Assembly: GCA_036346225.1 (NCBI GenBank)
Contig: JARFIW010001369.1
Coordinates: forward strand, 3,910,001-3,974,000
Direction: 5' to 3'
DNA length: 64,000 nt
Source of the DNA: Platerodrilus igneus
Taxonomy: Eukaryota > Arthropoda > Insecta > Coleoptera > Lycidae
In this document: in pieces, positions 22,040 through 32,819 of the stretch
Numbering within the stretch: the stretch's first letter is position 1
How the letters are laid out: each line of letters begins with the position of its first letter
The notes under the pieces: generated by a model
Told to the model about the DNA's origin: nothing
The model's input: only the letters and a program-made list of their open reading frames with translations
Database searches by the model: none
Translations under genes and position numbers: made by a program

Positions 22040-22545
22040 GCAAGATAACAACATATACAAAGATTTCAGTTTTGACAGATTCGATCCAGAAAATGAAAAA
22101 TGGGAAATTATTTAGAAAGATTTGAGCTAGAATTGGAATTCCACAGATTAATGACGCAAGAAAGTGTAAATGCAAGACTTAACTTACTGCCATCTAAAGT
22201 TGCACCAAAGGTTTTTAAAATATTAGTTAACCATTTCAAACTTGTAAAACTGACAGAGAAAACCTATACCGTTCTCGTAGCAATACTAAACCGTTTCTAC
22301 GGAAAGGTTGTACACATTTTGGGGGAGCGAAATAATTTTATTGGTTGTTCTCGTTAGAAAATAAAAAGATAGCCGAATATGTAAATCGCTTGCGTGTGTT
22401 AGCAGGCAATTGTATATTTAGCAGAGGTTTAAATAAGCGAATGCGAAACCAACTTGTTTTTGGCATAAAAGTCTCGAGTGGCAAGAGAAGATAATTCAAA
22501 AAATTCTACAAATGCCATAACTTTTGAGGAGGTTGAGGTGACTGC
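22040..22545 (+). pseudogene. Gypsy-3 Gag
   Basis: Reads + as a capsid-like Gag: NYLERFELELEFHRLMTQES near 22,103, NLLPSKVAPKVFKILVNHFK, TEKTYTVLVAILNRFYGK, then after a frame change KIAEYVNRLRVLAGNCIFSR and MRNQLVFGIK. The order (ERFExYF-, LLxxxG-xxYxxL-, VAEYVxxLRxLAxxCxF-, LRDRxVxGI-like) is the hallmark of the Gag of many insect Ty3/Gypsy elements. The zinc knuckle is missing; the sequence passes to RNase H near 22,560. Confidence 0.8.
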
Positions 22546-22559
22546 TGATGATGATTTAT

Positions 22560-23985
22560 ATGGTAGAAGATTCGCCCCCATTACTGATCACAAACCCTTA
22601 GAACATATATTTGGCGAGGATCGCAACACGCCAAAAATACCAAGTAATCGCTTAGCTCGATGGGCCATGGCGCTAAATAGTGACAATTTCAATGTCCAAA
22701 ATCAGCCCGGAAAGAAGAATACTCTGCGGATTTATTATCAAGACTTCCACTAACCAACATTACAGAATGGAGAAGGTTGCTAAGTCACGCACAAAAACTA
22801 TCGATAAAAAACAACTCTTACAAAAGGAAATCATCAGAATGAGATTTTTTCAAAAGCAATAAGATATATGCAGTCATACTGGCCGGATGAAAGAAAACTT
22901 GAAAATTGGATAAGTTTTTATGAAGAGCGCGTTGGGCTGTCTTACGAAGAGGACATTTGGGGCGGGTCTGCATTCCCGCCATATTACAACAAGAAGTTTT
23001 CGAAATGCTACATCATCCTGACGTAATTTCCCGTCTATTGGCCTAATGTCAATGCCGACATAATTCGGGAATAGAGAGATGCAGGTCTTGTCGATAGTCA
23101 AGACAAAATGACCGTCTCCATTTAGATTTTGCAGAACCTTTTGCGGGTGCTACTTATTGATTCGTATACTCGATGGTTAGAAAGTGCCAATGAAGAACAC
23201 TACGTCTATGAGTACCATTAACGCTCTTCGTACCATATTTCCTCATTTCGGATTACCAAAGTTCCTTGTTTCGGATAATGGACCACAACTTATCTCAAGG
23301 TTTTGAAGATTTTTATAGTGAAAATGGCATATCACACATCAGAACAACGCCTTACCACCCTAAAACAAATGGTCTTGTAAACGAGTAGTGAGGACTTTCA
23401 AGGAGAGGATCCGTGCTATCGATCAAAGTCTAGAGCAACTCTCCAGACTTAAAAATTTTTTTATTTTTATATAGAAATACCGTTAGATCTACCAAGAAGA
23501 CACCCAGTCAATCGGTGTTTGGACGGCACCTAAGATTACATTTTGATTTACACCAGACGTGACAAAACATAAGGAACTTAAACAATTAATACAAAAGATA
23601 ATCACGATCGTACGGTAGCGTCGCCTAAATGCTTTAAAAATGAGAAGGTAGTATGGGTCAACCACCCTTTAGAGCACGAAGCTGCCCAAGGTAAAATAGT
23701 CAAACAAACAGATCCGGTGACATATGTGGTAAACATTTATGACGTTCGCCGTCGCAAACACTGTGACCAGATGCGTAGCCAAATGTAAAACTATCGCCAC
23801 GACTTACAAATTGATACAAGTGATGCCGATCATACCGATACTTCACCATAGAAGAGCGATCCAGTTAACGTCAATAAAACGACAACTTATGATTCACATG
23901 AAGCTCAAAGGAGCGAAGATTCTGAACTTTTGGATAAACCACGAGGCACTGGGATAGTTTGTCCTGCACCAGGAAGAAACCCGCC
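22560..23985 (+). pseudogene. Gypsy-3 RNase H and integrase
   Basis: Starts inside RNase H: FAPITDHKPLEHIFGEDRNT, RLARWAMALNSDNFNVQNQP, GKKNTLRIYYQ (the usual A-D-A-L-S-R end is decayed). Integrase follows with many shifts: LIDSYTRWLE near 23,155, FPHFGLPK- and DNGPQ-like codons near 23,240-23,290, and the C-terminal PVTYVVNIYDVRRRKHCDQM near 23,720-23,770. Both strong and decayed motifs fit Ty3/Gypsy pol. It is dead. Confidence 0.75.
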
Positions 23986-24052
23986 GCGAAACAGAAAACG
24001 TTCAGCTCGCTACTTGGATTGACTTTTCTTATACCCTTGTTTTCATTTTTTG

Positions 24053-24243
24053 TTTTTACAGTATCAAGGAGACTATAGAGTAGTTAAAAGGTGGCGGTGA
24101 AAAACGGTGTGACGTTTTTTTGAGAAGACAAACACAAAAAGACGATCTATTTTCATTTTCTAAAATCTATTTGTTAAATGTTAATTAACGTATTTACGAT
24201 TCCAAAACCTGTTTATCTTTAAAGCAAATATCATAATACTGCA
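24053..24243 (+). repeat. Gypsy-3 3' LTR
   Basis: Copy of 21,803-22,013. It begins with TGTTTTTACAGTATCAAGG, preceded by a T-rich run, and ends in CATAATACTGCA. Confidence 0.75.
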
Positions 24244-27034
24244 ACCATTCAGAACTAATGGATAAGGACGAAAAATCCAGTTACTGCTTTAGAAAATTCG
24301 TATAACGCCATATTGAAAATTGTGATTAGATAGCTGTTTCCCAACTTTAGAAAGCGTAAGAACGGTATTAAATTTCTTATGTACTTTGTAACGCTCGTGT
24401 ATTATTTGAGCAAATATTAGGTCGGAAAAAAGAATTTATTAATTTTAGTTCAATGATCTTCATCGCGAAAATACCCTGAATATTTCATAAAAGCAGAATC
24501 GAATAACTCGCATTCGTCGTCGTACGAGTAAATGATTACCGGTATTACAAATTGGAACTGGGTATGATAGGTGTCCAAACACCAGTTATAGCGCGGAAAA
24601 AAGAATAATGTGAAAGTGGTCTGTGAGGGCTTTCATTCCACATCACCTAAAAGAGTTTTATTCGCCGCAACAACTTCCTGCACTGGAAATCGACAAAGCG
24701 TCTGTAAGTTATTAAATTTGTTTTCCATTTCATATACCATACAGGTTGATATTTGATAATAGCGATTTTGGTAATGAAAGAATGTATAAAACCAGTTAGT
24801 ATTAAAAAGAACAATTATGTTGGTGCACGCTTATTTAAAGCGGATGGCAGACACATAATTCTTCACACATAAAAGTTCAGTATTGCAGAGGCGAAATAGT
24901 AATTAGAAATTTAATTGGTTGGAATAAATTTTAAGTTGTTTTTAGTTCTAAGCATATTTGGCTAAAGTATGGCTAGACTTTAGTATTTATTTTGTTTTCT
25001 GTTGATTATTTATTGTGATACTTATGTTTGGTAATACAGGTTAGGTACACCAGATGTGAAGTTTTGTTTTATTATTTGTGTAGAATAATAGAAACTAGTA
25101 ATAAGGATAAAAGCAAAGCTCTATCAATCTCCAATCTGCAGCAAGAACCAGTAAATCGTCTCTCAAAACACCCATCTTTCGGACAGGCACTTATTGTTCC
25201 AATGTGAGGAGGGGGGCGCTCAACGGCTTTTTATTAAACAGCAAGTTCAAAGACCCATCCGGGTAAGTGTAAGTGAAAAAGTTGAAATTTGTATACCCTT
25301 AAAAAGGTTTGTATTTGCTTTTATAGAACCCATCCCTCACCACTAAGGTGGTGCATCATTTACGTCTCTTTTGTGGAGTAAAATTTAATTTAGGTAACTA
25401 GCGTCAATTTAGAACGTAACTTTTCTTTCGTTAGTGTATTTGTACAATTATTACTTAAATACATTGAAAGATAAAATTTTATCGACTTGGATAATAATTA
25501 ATATTTTTACAAATTCGTATTTGTATTTTTCAAATTCAATGTTAAGCGTGTCCGTTTGCTCCAGTACGAAACACAATCAAAAACCTAAACTTCTACAATA
25601 AAGTACAATAAAAAAGGTATGCCACATTTAGCTCGAAAGTAGGAGGAAATATATATTCAACTAAAAATCGTTAACAACGAACAAACAAAAAGAAAAGTAA
25701 TATGTATCGAAATTAAACAAAGTAGTTTCTAAAAGACGTAGGATGGGTCTCAAAATTTAGTTGCTTTCTTGTACACGATTAAACCTTATTTGTTCAAACA
25801 GCCAGAACTTCTAAAGTTGGAGAATGGAAGGCTTGTTCAGACAAGAACACAATTACAAAGTTAAGCACGGTTATCTGTTTTATAGCATGGAACCTATTGA
25901 AACAATTTAGTTTAGAGATTTCGCAAAGACTAGAAGGATTACATACATTCTTAATCGCGGAGGTGGTGTGTAGCTTATACCTTAAGGTCCTCCACCGGTT
26001 ATTGCCCTGTTCACTTTTCAAGTTGAATACAATGTTATTTACTAAGATAATTGCTTAGTCTTGATATACGAATTGATTAAAAAAATACAAGTGTGCCGTA
26101 CGTTATTATCTGATAAAAAATGCAATGGTACACGTTCGTTAGAACAAACCGACCTGATATTAAATTTTCAGCACGGTTCGATGTTCAAGATTTTTCTACT
26201 TTTTATACAACAAAAAGTTTTCAAACTAAAAAATGAAAGAAATGATCGATTTTCTAAATAACATTAAAAATCAAGTGATGGTCATTGCATTATAAAAATA
26301 AATAATATTAGACTATCATTAGTTACGTAACGATCTACTTAAAACAACTAGTTGCGAAAAATAAACAGTATATAACCCCAATCGATTGGAAATAACTCCA
26401 CACATTGTACAGCAATGAACTATTAGGATTGGGTCTTGGGTATCATTTACATACCAGTACAAAAATTTCTACACCTTTTGACGTTAAATAATAAGTTTTC
26501 CTTGCCGGTGTGAAGTTAGCAGCCAATTCCTAGCAGACATTTTGTTTGGTCTCTTTGTCGCACGTTTTCGTGGTTAATTTTAAGTCGTTGTAAATTCGTA
26601 GTTGTAAATCAAATAGTAAAGCTGTCATCCATTGTCCCGTTATATCCTGTCATAAACCTCCTTTGTGCCGATGGAAATTAAGTTGGACTAAAGGGGTAGT
26701 GATAGACACTTGCTCATGGACATCGAAAAGAAATGGTTGTTGGTTCGGTAAACTGAGTGAGGTCATTGTCTCCAAATGTGATTTTATCAATAAACCCTTA
26801 AAAAACACAGCGATAGTGCGTACGTAGCACGTCCAATAAATCGCCATACAGTCAACTTCATTCAAGAGTAAAAACGACACATAGAACATTAGAATACGCC
26901 TGATGTAAGTCGATATATAGAATTATAAGACTCCTCGCGCATTAAACACATTTTTTCTAGCAGCTATTTCCAAATTAACTTAGCAACAACTTTCAAAATT
27001 ACAGTCTCATCTTCACCTATTGTCAAGACCTTCC
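24244..27034. other. No supported gene
   Basis: AT-rich. Open frames up to about 80 codons on both strands (for example 26,650-26,889 minus) have no recognisable motif. I see no repeat ends or RNA genes. Confidence 0.5.
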
Positions 27035-27560
27035 TTAATGCACTTGTAAATACAAAATTCACTTACGACTTGTAGGGGCTTCAAAATCTGCCCATAGGAT
27101 AAAAATATAAATATCAGAAATGGCAGGAGGCAATCGAGTTATTCTTCCGTGTTGGCACAACGCCTGCTAAGACAGCACTTCATGAATCTGTGTAAATAAA
27201 GTTCACTTGCGACCCGTAGGGGCTTCAAAATCTGCCCTTCAGGGATAAAAATATAAAAAATCAAAAATGGCAGAAGGCAATAGAGATACAGCTTCCCCAT
27301 TGGCAGAGCGATTGCTAAGACCTCGTTTAATACAACTGTAAAAACAAAATTCATTTGAGGCATCAAAATTTCGTTTTTACAGTTGTACTAAAAGCGGTCT
27401 TAGCAATCGCTTTGCCAATGGGGAAGATGTAACTCTATTGCCTTCTGCCATTCCTGATTTTCTATATCTTTATCCCTTATGGGCAGATTTTGAAGCCCAT
27501 ACGGGTCGCAACTGAATTCATTAAGTGCGGTCTTAGCAACCGCTTTGTCAATTAGGACGG
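27035..27560. repeat. Palindromic element: two direct units plus one inverted unit
   Basis: A unit of about 145 bp containing GTAGGGGCTTCAAAATCTGC, AAATGGCAGAAGGCAATAGA and TTGCTAAGAC occurs twice in direct orientation (cores near 27,075 and 27,222) and once inverted (27,373-27,540; GGGCAGATTTTGAAGCCC, TCTTAGCAATCGC). The centre is a perfect 15-bp stem, TACAACTGTAAAAAC at 27,331-27,345 with GTTTTTACAGTTGTA at 27,373-27,387, around a 27-base loop. It has no coding capacity and looks like a foldback-type MITE. Confidence 0.8.
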
Positions 27561-27566
27561 TATAAC

Positions 27567-27656
27567 AAGGTTGCAAATTTCAAAATTTCCAGGTAAAAAA
27601 ACTCGCTTCCTGGATCATGTAATACTTCGGGTGGAACATTGGAAAATCAAATGCAG
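27567..27656 (+). mobile_element. tRNA-derived SINE, copy D, 3' part only
   Basis: Carries only the 3' end of the family: AAATTTCCAGGTAAAAAAAC, TCGCTTCCTGGATCATGTAA, TACTTCGGGTGGAACATTGG and the tail AAAATCAAATGCAG. The tRNA-like head is missing. Confidence 0.75.
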
Positions 27657-28430
27657 GGTATTTTAGCATTGCGGAGGATGTTAAAGCCGTTATAGTCAGT
27701 AAGGAACTCGTTATCTCAAAATACATTGTGAACTGGCAGGTGCTGCCTTGGGCAACCCTACTGGATCACAGAATGTTATTTTTTAAGTTAGCGGAGCTGA
27801 CGTGACCCGCAAAGATACAGCAATCCAAAGTATACCATTAAGGAAGTCTAGGCAGACTGTCTGTATGGCAGGTTCCAGATTCCACAATAAATAAAGAAAC
27901 CTACTTCGACAGAGGAGGTGCAAGGAATCTCTGATTTCTTTTAAACGTCGATAATAGAATGCTTTGAACAGAACTGCATAGTTAGAACTGTCTCTACTCG
28001 TGTCAACACCTCACCGTGGTGCAACAAGCTTCAGAGGCTGCGGAAAACATTGGGCGGACTGTCCAACAAGGCTAAAAATTCTAAAAATATGATCGACTGG
28101 GGAGCCTATAAAGGTTAGTGGAGACTATTCAAATGGGAGTCAGTGTGACTAATGGAAAAGACCTTCAATTCTGTAAATTTTTCTAAGGAGTCTTCTAATA
28201 CCAATAGAATCCTGTCTAAAGATCCCCTAGCAGCAACTATGTTGCCTTAAGCGCGAGGATGGGTCGTTTATCGACAATGAAAAAGATACGGTTAAGCTAC
28301 TCTGAGCTACACATTTACCCGGTAATATATCTCTGTCGCCCCTGAGATGTACGCCCCCTAATATGTCTCTGTGGCGTTAGATTGGGTAGTGTCTAACCGG
28401 GTGGTGGATGCTGCGAAAGTTAAGTGGACT
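27657..28430 (+). pseudogene. R1-like LINE ORF2 fragment, endonuclease end to RT start
   Basis: Read + with shifts: a stretch near 28,020-28,115 gives LRKTLGGLSNKAKNSKNMID then WGAYKGLWRLFKWES, resembling the basic linker (LRRxxRRLRNKARRT ... WxxYKxALRxYKRxI) between endonuclease and RT in R1/LOA-type elements. RILSKDPLAATMLP follows near 28,207-28,250. The same frame is resumed after the SINE at 28,440-28,731. It is dead. Confidence 0.6.
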
Positions 28431-28439
28431 ATCTCAACT

Positions 28440-28731
28440 GACGACTCGGTGGCGTAGTTGGTATGCGTATGACTGCTATGTCCAAGATCGGTTCAAATCC
28501 CAATACGGCCCGCTTGAAAAATGTTAGGCGGGCATTTTTCACAAAAATACGCCCTTGCTCAGATAGATGTAAAATGGATATCCCGTGTGTGCGTTATCAC
28601 GCACGTTAAAAATCTCTACCTTGCTTGCAGCACCAAGGGTTCGGCAAAATAAAAAATTTTCCAGGTAAAAACTCGCTTTCTGGCCAATGCAGTACCTTCG
28701 GGTAGAACATCGAAAAATCAAATGCAGCGGG
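28440..28731 (+). mobile_element. tRNA-derived SINE, copy E, with target duplication
   Basis: Full-length copy inserted in the R1-like LINE, flanked by CTATCTCAACT at 28,429-28,439 and 28,732-28,742 (11 bp, perfect). The A-box region GTGGCGTAGTTGGTATGCG and the B box GGTTCAAATCCC are well kept. Tail AAAAATCAAATGCAGCGGG. Confidence 0.9.
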
Positions 28732-28920
28732 CTATCTCAACTCCTCGGCTTTCAAGTCTCCAGGACTGGACTGCGTCTTTCCTGCCCTACTACAGTGAGG
28801 TATGCAGGGGCTGCTTCCTTGCCTGGTGAGACTCTACAGAGGTGTTTTGCTTTTAGATATATCCTCACCTGCGCTCATTCTAGCGTCCATATTGACAAAA
28901 GTGGGTAAGATTATTTGAAG
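28732..28920 (+). pseudogene. R1-like LINE RT start, continuation after SINE E
   Basis: Continues 27,657-28,430: SFKSPGLDCVFPALLQ near 28,749-28,797 matches the conserved KSPGPDGIxPALLQ motif at the start of LINE RTs, followed by a region with FRYIP near 28,850, the place of the YIPxxWR motif. Truncated after about 28,915. Confidence 0.7.
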
Positions 28921-29027
28921 TACTTACAATGGTTTCAAAAATGAAGAACACATAATTAAATAATAATTGAACTACTGTATGTTTCTTAATTGGAATAGAA
29001 ACATATATGATTGGAATGGTTTTTTTT

Positions 29028-29085
29028 AGGTATTTAGAGGTATTTAATGGTATTTAATAGTATTTAATGGTATTTTTATAATGAT
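29028..29085. repeat. Short 12-13-bp tandem repeat
   Basis: GGTATTTAATGGTATTTAAT and neighbours: about four units of GGTATTTAAT(G), with drift at both ends. Microsatellite-like. Confidence 0.7.
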
Positions 29086-29524
29086 TTGAACCATTTTTGA
29101 AACTGGATTGATAATTACGGCCCGGACAACGACAACCACGAGCGGAATTATAACGATAAAATAAATCATTTTTAAATTTAGAGGAGTCGAATTAATAGAG
29201 TAGTTAAGTAAGATTTTTGTGTGCTAGTATTTGAATTTAAAGTAGAGTGTGTGTACAAGTCGATAATTTGGTTTGGAGGGTGGTAAACCTTCGGTGCAAG
29301 TTTTTGCCAGTCTATAAGAAAATAATTAAACCTAACTGATCAGACATGTTTAAATACGATTTTTAAGGAGAGGTTATTAAATTATCCGTCTTATTTTGAT
29401 AAATTTTATACAAAAGATTTAATTAGGAAATTATTTGTCACTGAATATTAAGAGATTAAGATTTGTGAGAGGTCATCCTAGTTATAAAAGAGAGATTTGT
29501 GGACTCTATTTTTAGTATAAGAGA

Positions 29525-29615
29525 TTATCCAGAAGTTATATATTTTTTTATGTTATATTTTAGATATTGTTCGTAAAACAAAGCTGTTGTGGAAATTTTG
29601 CACACTGCTTTTAGT
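29525..29615 (-). pseudogene. Unrecognised exon-like frame, downstream half (split by Gypsy-2)
   Basis: On the minus strand, from the Gypsy-2 target site at 29,615, the frame runs without stop for about 30 codons (LKAVCKISTTALFYEQYLK, then KYNIKK) and ends at TAA near 29,525. It continues, in the same frame once the 4-bp target duplication is counted once, the open frame at 34,452-34,630. Together about 90 codons lack a stop in AT-rich DNA. I do not recognise the protein. If real, this is the 3' end of a coding exon disrupted by the retrotransposon. Confidence 0.4.
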
Positions 29616-29946
29616 TGTAACGCGCGTCCTAATGCCAGCCCTAGTGTGCGCTCGACAGGTGACGGGACCTGTTAGAACCCCTACACAACGAGTTCGCAAA
29701 AAGAGTAGTACACGTACGTCCACAGTCGGGTTATGATGCACTTCGATATTGCAACCCTTATGATTTAAAATCTGGGAATAGCAAATAAACGTTGAAACTT
29801 GTACTTTAGTTTGTTTGTAAAGTCATTTGTGTTTTAATTTGTATAAATTAAAGTTATAATGCAAACGTCACTTGTATTTAATCATATTCAGGCACAACGC
29901 AATAACAAAACCTTTAAAGCTACCGACTGAGCAGGAAGGTGTTATA
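29616..29946 (+). repeat. Gypsy-2 5' LTR
   Basis: 331 bp, TGTAACGCG ... GTTATA. It shares with the 3' copy CCTACACAACGAGTTCGC, GTACACGTACGTCCACAGTC and GAATAGC(A/G)AA(T)(A/G)AACGTTG. Multiple substitutions and a ~20-bp indel show clear age. Confidence 0.85.
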
Positions 29947-29951
29947 AAATA

Positions 29952-29966
29952 TGGCGCCCAACGTGT
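29952..29966 (+). promoter_or_regulatory. Gypsy-2 primer binding site, tRNA-Lys type
   Basis: TGGCGCCCAACGTGT, matching the start of the well-known tRNA-Lys(1,2) primer site TGGCGCCCAACGTGGGG for 14 bases. Confidence 0.75.
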
Positions 29967-30419
29967 TTGCTCGATGTGATTTTACGCACTTGGACGTTCT
30001 CGCTATTTTTCCAACGAAATTTGAAATCGTGTTCGTGTTTAAGTATTTTATGCAGAAAATATACACGTGTAGATGGTAAAATAATTCGTTGTTTTGATAA
30101 ATAGTGTTTTAGTGTAGTGTTTGTTTACACTGCAATTTGGATACCAGAAACCAGAACGGAAAGGTATATTGTATGACACCACACAGGAAAATCAGCTGTA
30201 AGTAGAATACATTGCTTTTGTTCGTACTATTGTTTATGTATCTTGTCCTAACATAACGGAAGGTCAGGCAAGATATTGTTTATGTTCAACGTCATAGCGA
30301 ACTTTTCGCGCGCGTGTGCTTGCAACGGAAATCGTTTCTGATATTAAACGGTATTATTGATAAAATGTTGTCGAACATTGTTCTGAAAACTAGTCTACAA
30401 AGGCACATAATGTGGTTTT

Positions 30420-31095
30420 AGTGACGAACAATTTCAACAGCTGTTGTCGCAATTAACGGTAACTCAACACACAGGTCCGGCATTAGATGATACGGGTAAC
30501 TTAGTAAATTGTGCTTCGCGATTTGATGCATCAAAAGGATTAGATGTAAATGTATTTATAGATGCGGTCACTACTCATAAAGACTGTTATGAGAGTATCG
30601 GATGGTAATGCAATGAAAGGGTTACCGATGTTGTTAGACGGATTTGCATCAAAGTGGTATCGGGAAGTTAAAGCTACCGTAAGTACGTGGAGTGCACAAC
30701 TTTTGGACCACAAAAACCTCCATACATGGTGTATCGAGAATTATTCGCATATGAACAATATTCTGTTACTCTCACTGATGTGTTTATTTGTAAAGCGTGT
30801 TCGATTATTGCCCAATTACCGTCAGGAATGTTAAGTGAAGAGATTCAGTTAGATATGACTTACGAACTCTTAAATAGTAAAATTCCAGAGAAAGTTTCGC
30901 GTGATAAAGTGATTTCAATGAACTTTTATCCCAAGCTAGATTAGTACAGGAAACTTTTGAACGGCATATTGTGATGTCTCCAAAGGAATATAATAATAAA
31001 CGGGTACGATGTCACTATTGTAAGAATTCAGGTCACGTTAAAGGTGAATGTCAAAAACTTCTGTTCAAGCAATCTAAAGAACCTCTGTTAATGTA
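30420..31095 (+). pseudogene. Gypsy-2 Gag with zinc knuckle
   Basis: Reads + with shifts near 30,600 and 30,690: FDASKGLDVNVFIDAVTTHK near 30,520, then PPYMVYRELFAYEQYSVTLT, CSIIAQLPSGMLSEEIQLDM, LLNSKIPEKVSRDKVIS. At 31,010-31,051 is a CX2CX4HX4C knuckle, CHYCKNSGHVKGEC. Capsid-like helices followed by one knuckle fit Ty3/Gypsy Gag. No convincing start codon remains upstream. Confidence 0.75.
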
Positions 31096-31220
31096 AAATT
31101 AGAGGACAGGGGTGTATCAACAAAATTTATAATTCTGCCCGACTCAAAAATAACACTTTGTTTGGAATGGATTTTATAAGAGATGTTGAATTAGTTTTAG
31201 ACGTTTCTGTTCAAGTATGA
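31096..31220 (+). pseudogene. Gypsy-2 protease, C-terminal remnant
   Basis: Only the last part is visible: ILPDSKNNTLFGMDFIRDVE near 31,132-31,191, where NTLFGMDFI corresponds to the conserved xxILGxDFL end of the protease. The active-site DSG triad is not seen; the N-terminal half seems deleted. Confidence 0.6.
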
Positions 31221-31393
31221 AATATTTCGGATTCGCCTAGTCAGAAATTTCCTTTGCTCTTTGAGAATACTTCTGATATGCAAATCAGTGAACGTAGTCT
31301 CGCCAGTCAAACTAAGTAGTTTTGATTTCTTGAGGTCAGAAGAGGGAACATTGTTGACTTCTGAAGAATGTCGCCGTTTCAATGCTTTTCTAG

Positions 31394-32210
31394 ATGAAAA
31401 AAAGAATACCTTTAGTCTGGGAGGAGACCCCCCACCTCATTCTCAACGCATTATATAAATACAGGACACCTATCTCCTCGCCTCCTTATAGGTTATCACC
31501 AGCGAAAAAGGAATTGGTAAGGTACGAGTTGGATTGTTTATTAGATGAAAGAATTATTGAGGAATGTGAAAGTGCATAGGCTGCGCCCGTTGTGCTCGTA
31601 CCAAAACGCGATGGTGGTATACGGTTGTGCGTGGATTATAGAGAGTTAAATGCGATCACCGATAGTGATGCGTATCCATTACCCCGTATAGACGATTTGT
31701 TGCACGCCGCTAAACTAACATTTTATATGTCCGAAATAGATTTAAGGTCAGGTTATAACCAAATTAATGTTTGAGAACGCGATCGTGATAAGACTGCATT
31801 CGTAACACCTTTCAGAACGTATCGTTACGTAAGATTACCGTTCGGCCTAAAAACAGCTCCAAGTACGTTTCAAAGACTTATAGGCCAGTTCCGTCGTGGA
31901 ATAAGTGGTGTATTAGTACTCACATATTTGGACGATTGTATAATTTTATCAAATACATTCGACAACCTTTCCAAGATTGAAAGTTAGTGTTTGATCGATT
32001 GAACCGGACCAATTTAAACCACGTGCTAATCGCGGAAAATGTGTTATACCGCGTGCAACGGTTAAGTACCTAGAACATATTATTACGCTTAATGGAATTT
32101 CGGTTGATCCGGAAAAGATGGCCGCAATTGCAGATAGATCTGCTCCGCGTAATGTGAAAGAAGTTCAGTCATTTTTACAGACCTAGTTGGTATCGGCGTT
32201 TTGTAAACGG
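31394..32210 (+). pseudogene. Gypsy-2 reverse transcriptase
   Basis: Strong RT motifs on +: PISSPPYRLSPAKKELVRYE, then LVPKRDGGIRLCVDYRELN near 31,595, YPLPRIDDLL, SEIDLRSGYNQI near 31,731, AFVTPFRTYRYVRLPFGLKT near 31,797 and TAPSTFQRL, then the catalytic YLDDCIILS near 31,927. In-frame stops TAG at about 31,577 and TGA at about 31,771 interrupt it, and shifts follow after 31,975. GVSVDPEKMAAI-like codons near 32,100 mark the connection domain. Confidence 0.9.
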
Positions 32211-32339
32211 ATTTGCCGGCATATCCCATCCGCTAAGTGAACTGACAAAGAAAAATGCCGCCTGGCACTGAGCTGATGCACAACAAAATTCCCTTGATAC
32301 ACTGAAGCGCTTACTAGTGACTGCTCCTTTTTTAAAACA

Positions 32340-32740
32340 GAGTGATGAGACTAACCGTTTATTATACGTACCAATACTAGTGAAAACATGTTGGGTGCAG
32401 TGTTAATTCGAGGTGAAGGAGAAGAAGAACATCCTATTGAGTATGCCAGTAGACTTTTAACCAGTGTCGAAAGAAATTATGCAACTACGGAACGAGATGC
32501 TTAGTGTGGTATGGCCATTAAATAAATTTACGAGTTCTATTGAAAGCTCACCGGTTACAGTGCAAACTGATAATCAACCTTTGAGATGGCTTTTGAGTTT
32601 GAAATCAACAAGTGGGAGATTAGCTCGATGGTCTTTGAAGGGGCAAAGTTATGATATTAAAATTGAATGTTTGCCTGGAAAAAATGTGGTCGTTGACACC
32701 TTGCCTCGTCCTCCTTACGAGCATCAAGAAAACCAAATTT
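32340..32740 (+). pseudogene. Gypsy-2 RNase H
   Basis: VQTDNQPLRWLLSLKSTSGR near 32,562-32,620, LARWSLKGQSYDIKIECLPG and KNVVVDTLPRP near 32,690 give the C-terminal half of RNase H, where the final V-D-x-L-x-R replaces A-D-A-L-S-R. The N-terminal half near 32,380-32,500 is shifted. Confidence 0.8.
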
Positions 32741-32819
32741 GCGATATTTGTTTAATTGCAATACAGTTGCCACATCGCTCAGCTAATCAAATCCCCGCCA
32801 GGAACAGTTAAAAGCTCCT

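Larger units (their letters stand above)
21803..24243 (+). mobile_element. Gypsy-3: short-LTR Ty3/Gypsy element with RT deleted
   Basis: Direct repeats of about 200 bp at 21,803-22,013 and 24,053-24,243 (ACAGTATCAAGGAGACTATA; CTATTTGTTAAATATTAATT; ACGATTCCGAAAGCTGTTTA) are LTRs. Two bases after the 5' LTR is TGGCGACGAAGG, a primer-site-like TGG start. Inside are Gag (22,040-22,540) and then directly RNase H and integrase (22,560-23,980). The protease and RT of a normal element are absent. The internal region is only about 2.0 kb. No target duplication was found and the exact LTR start is uncertain by a few bases. Confidence 0.8.

Noticed and set aside
28539..28721. Minus frames over SINE copies (also at 54,398-54,604)
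   Set aside because: Antisense of the SINE body; similar frames at several copies come from the shared repeat, not from a gene family.
29030..29085. Telomere-like repeat
   Set aside because: The unit GGTATTTAAT differs from TTAGG and is too short to be more than a microsatellite.
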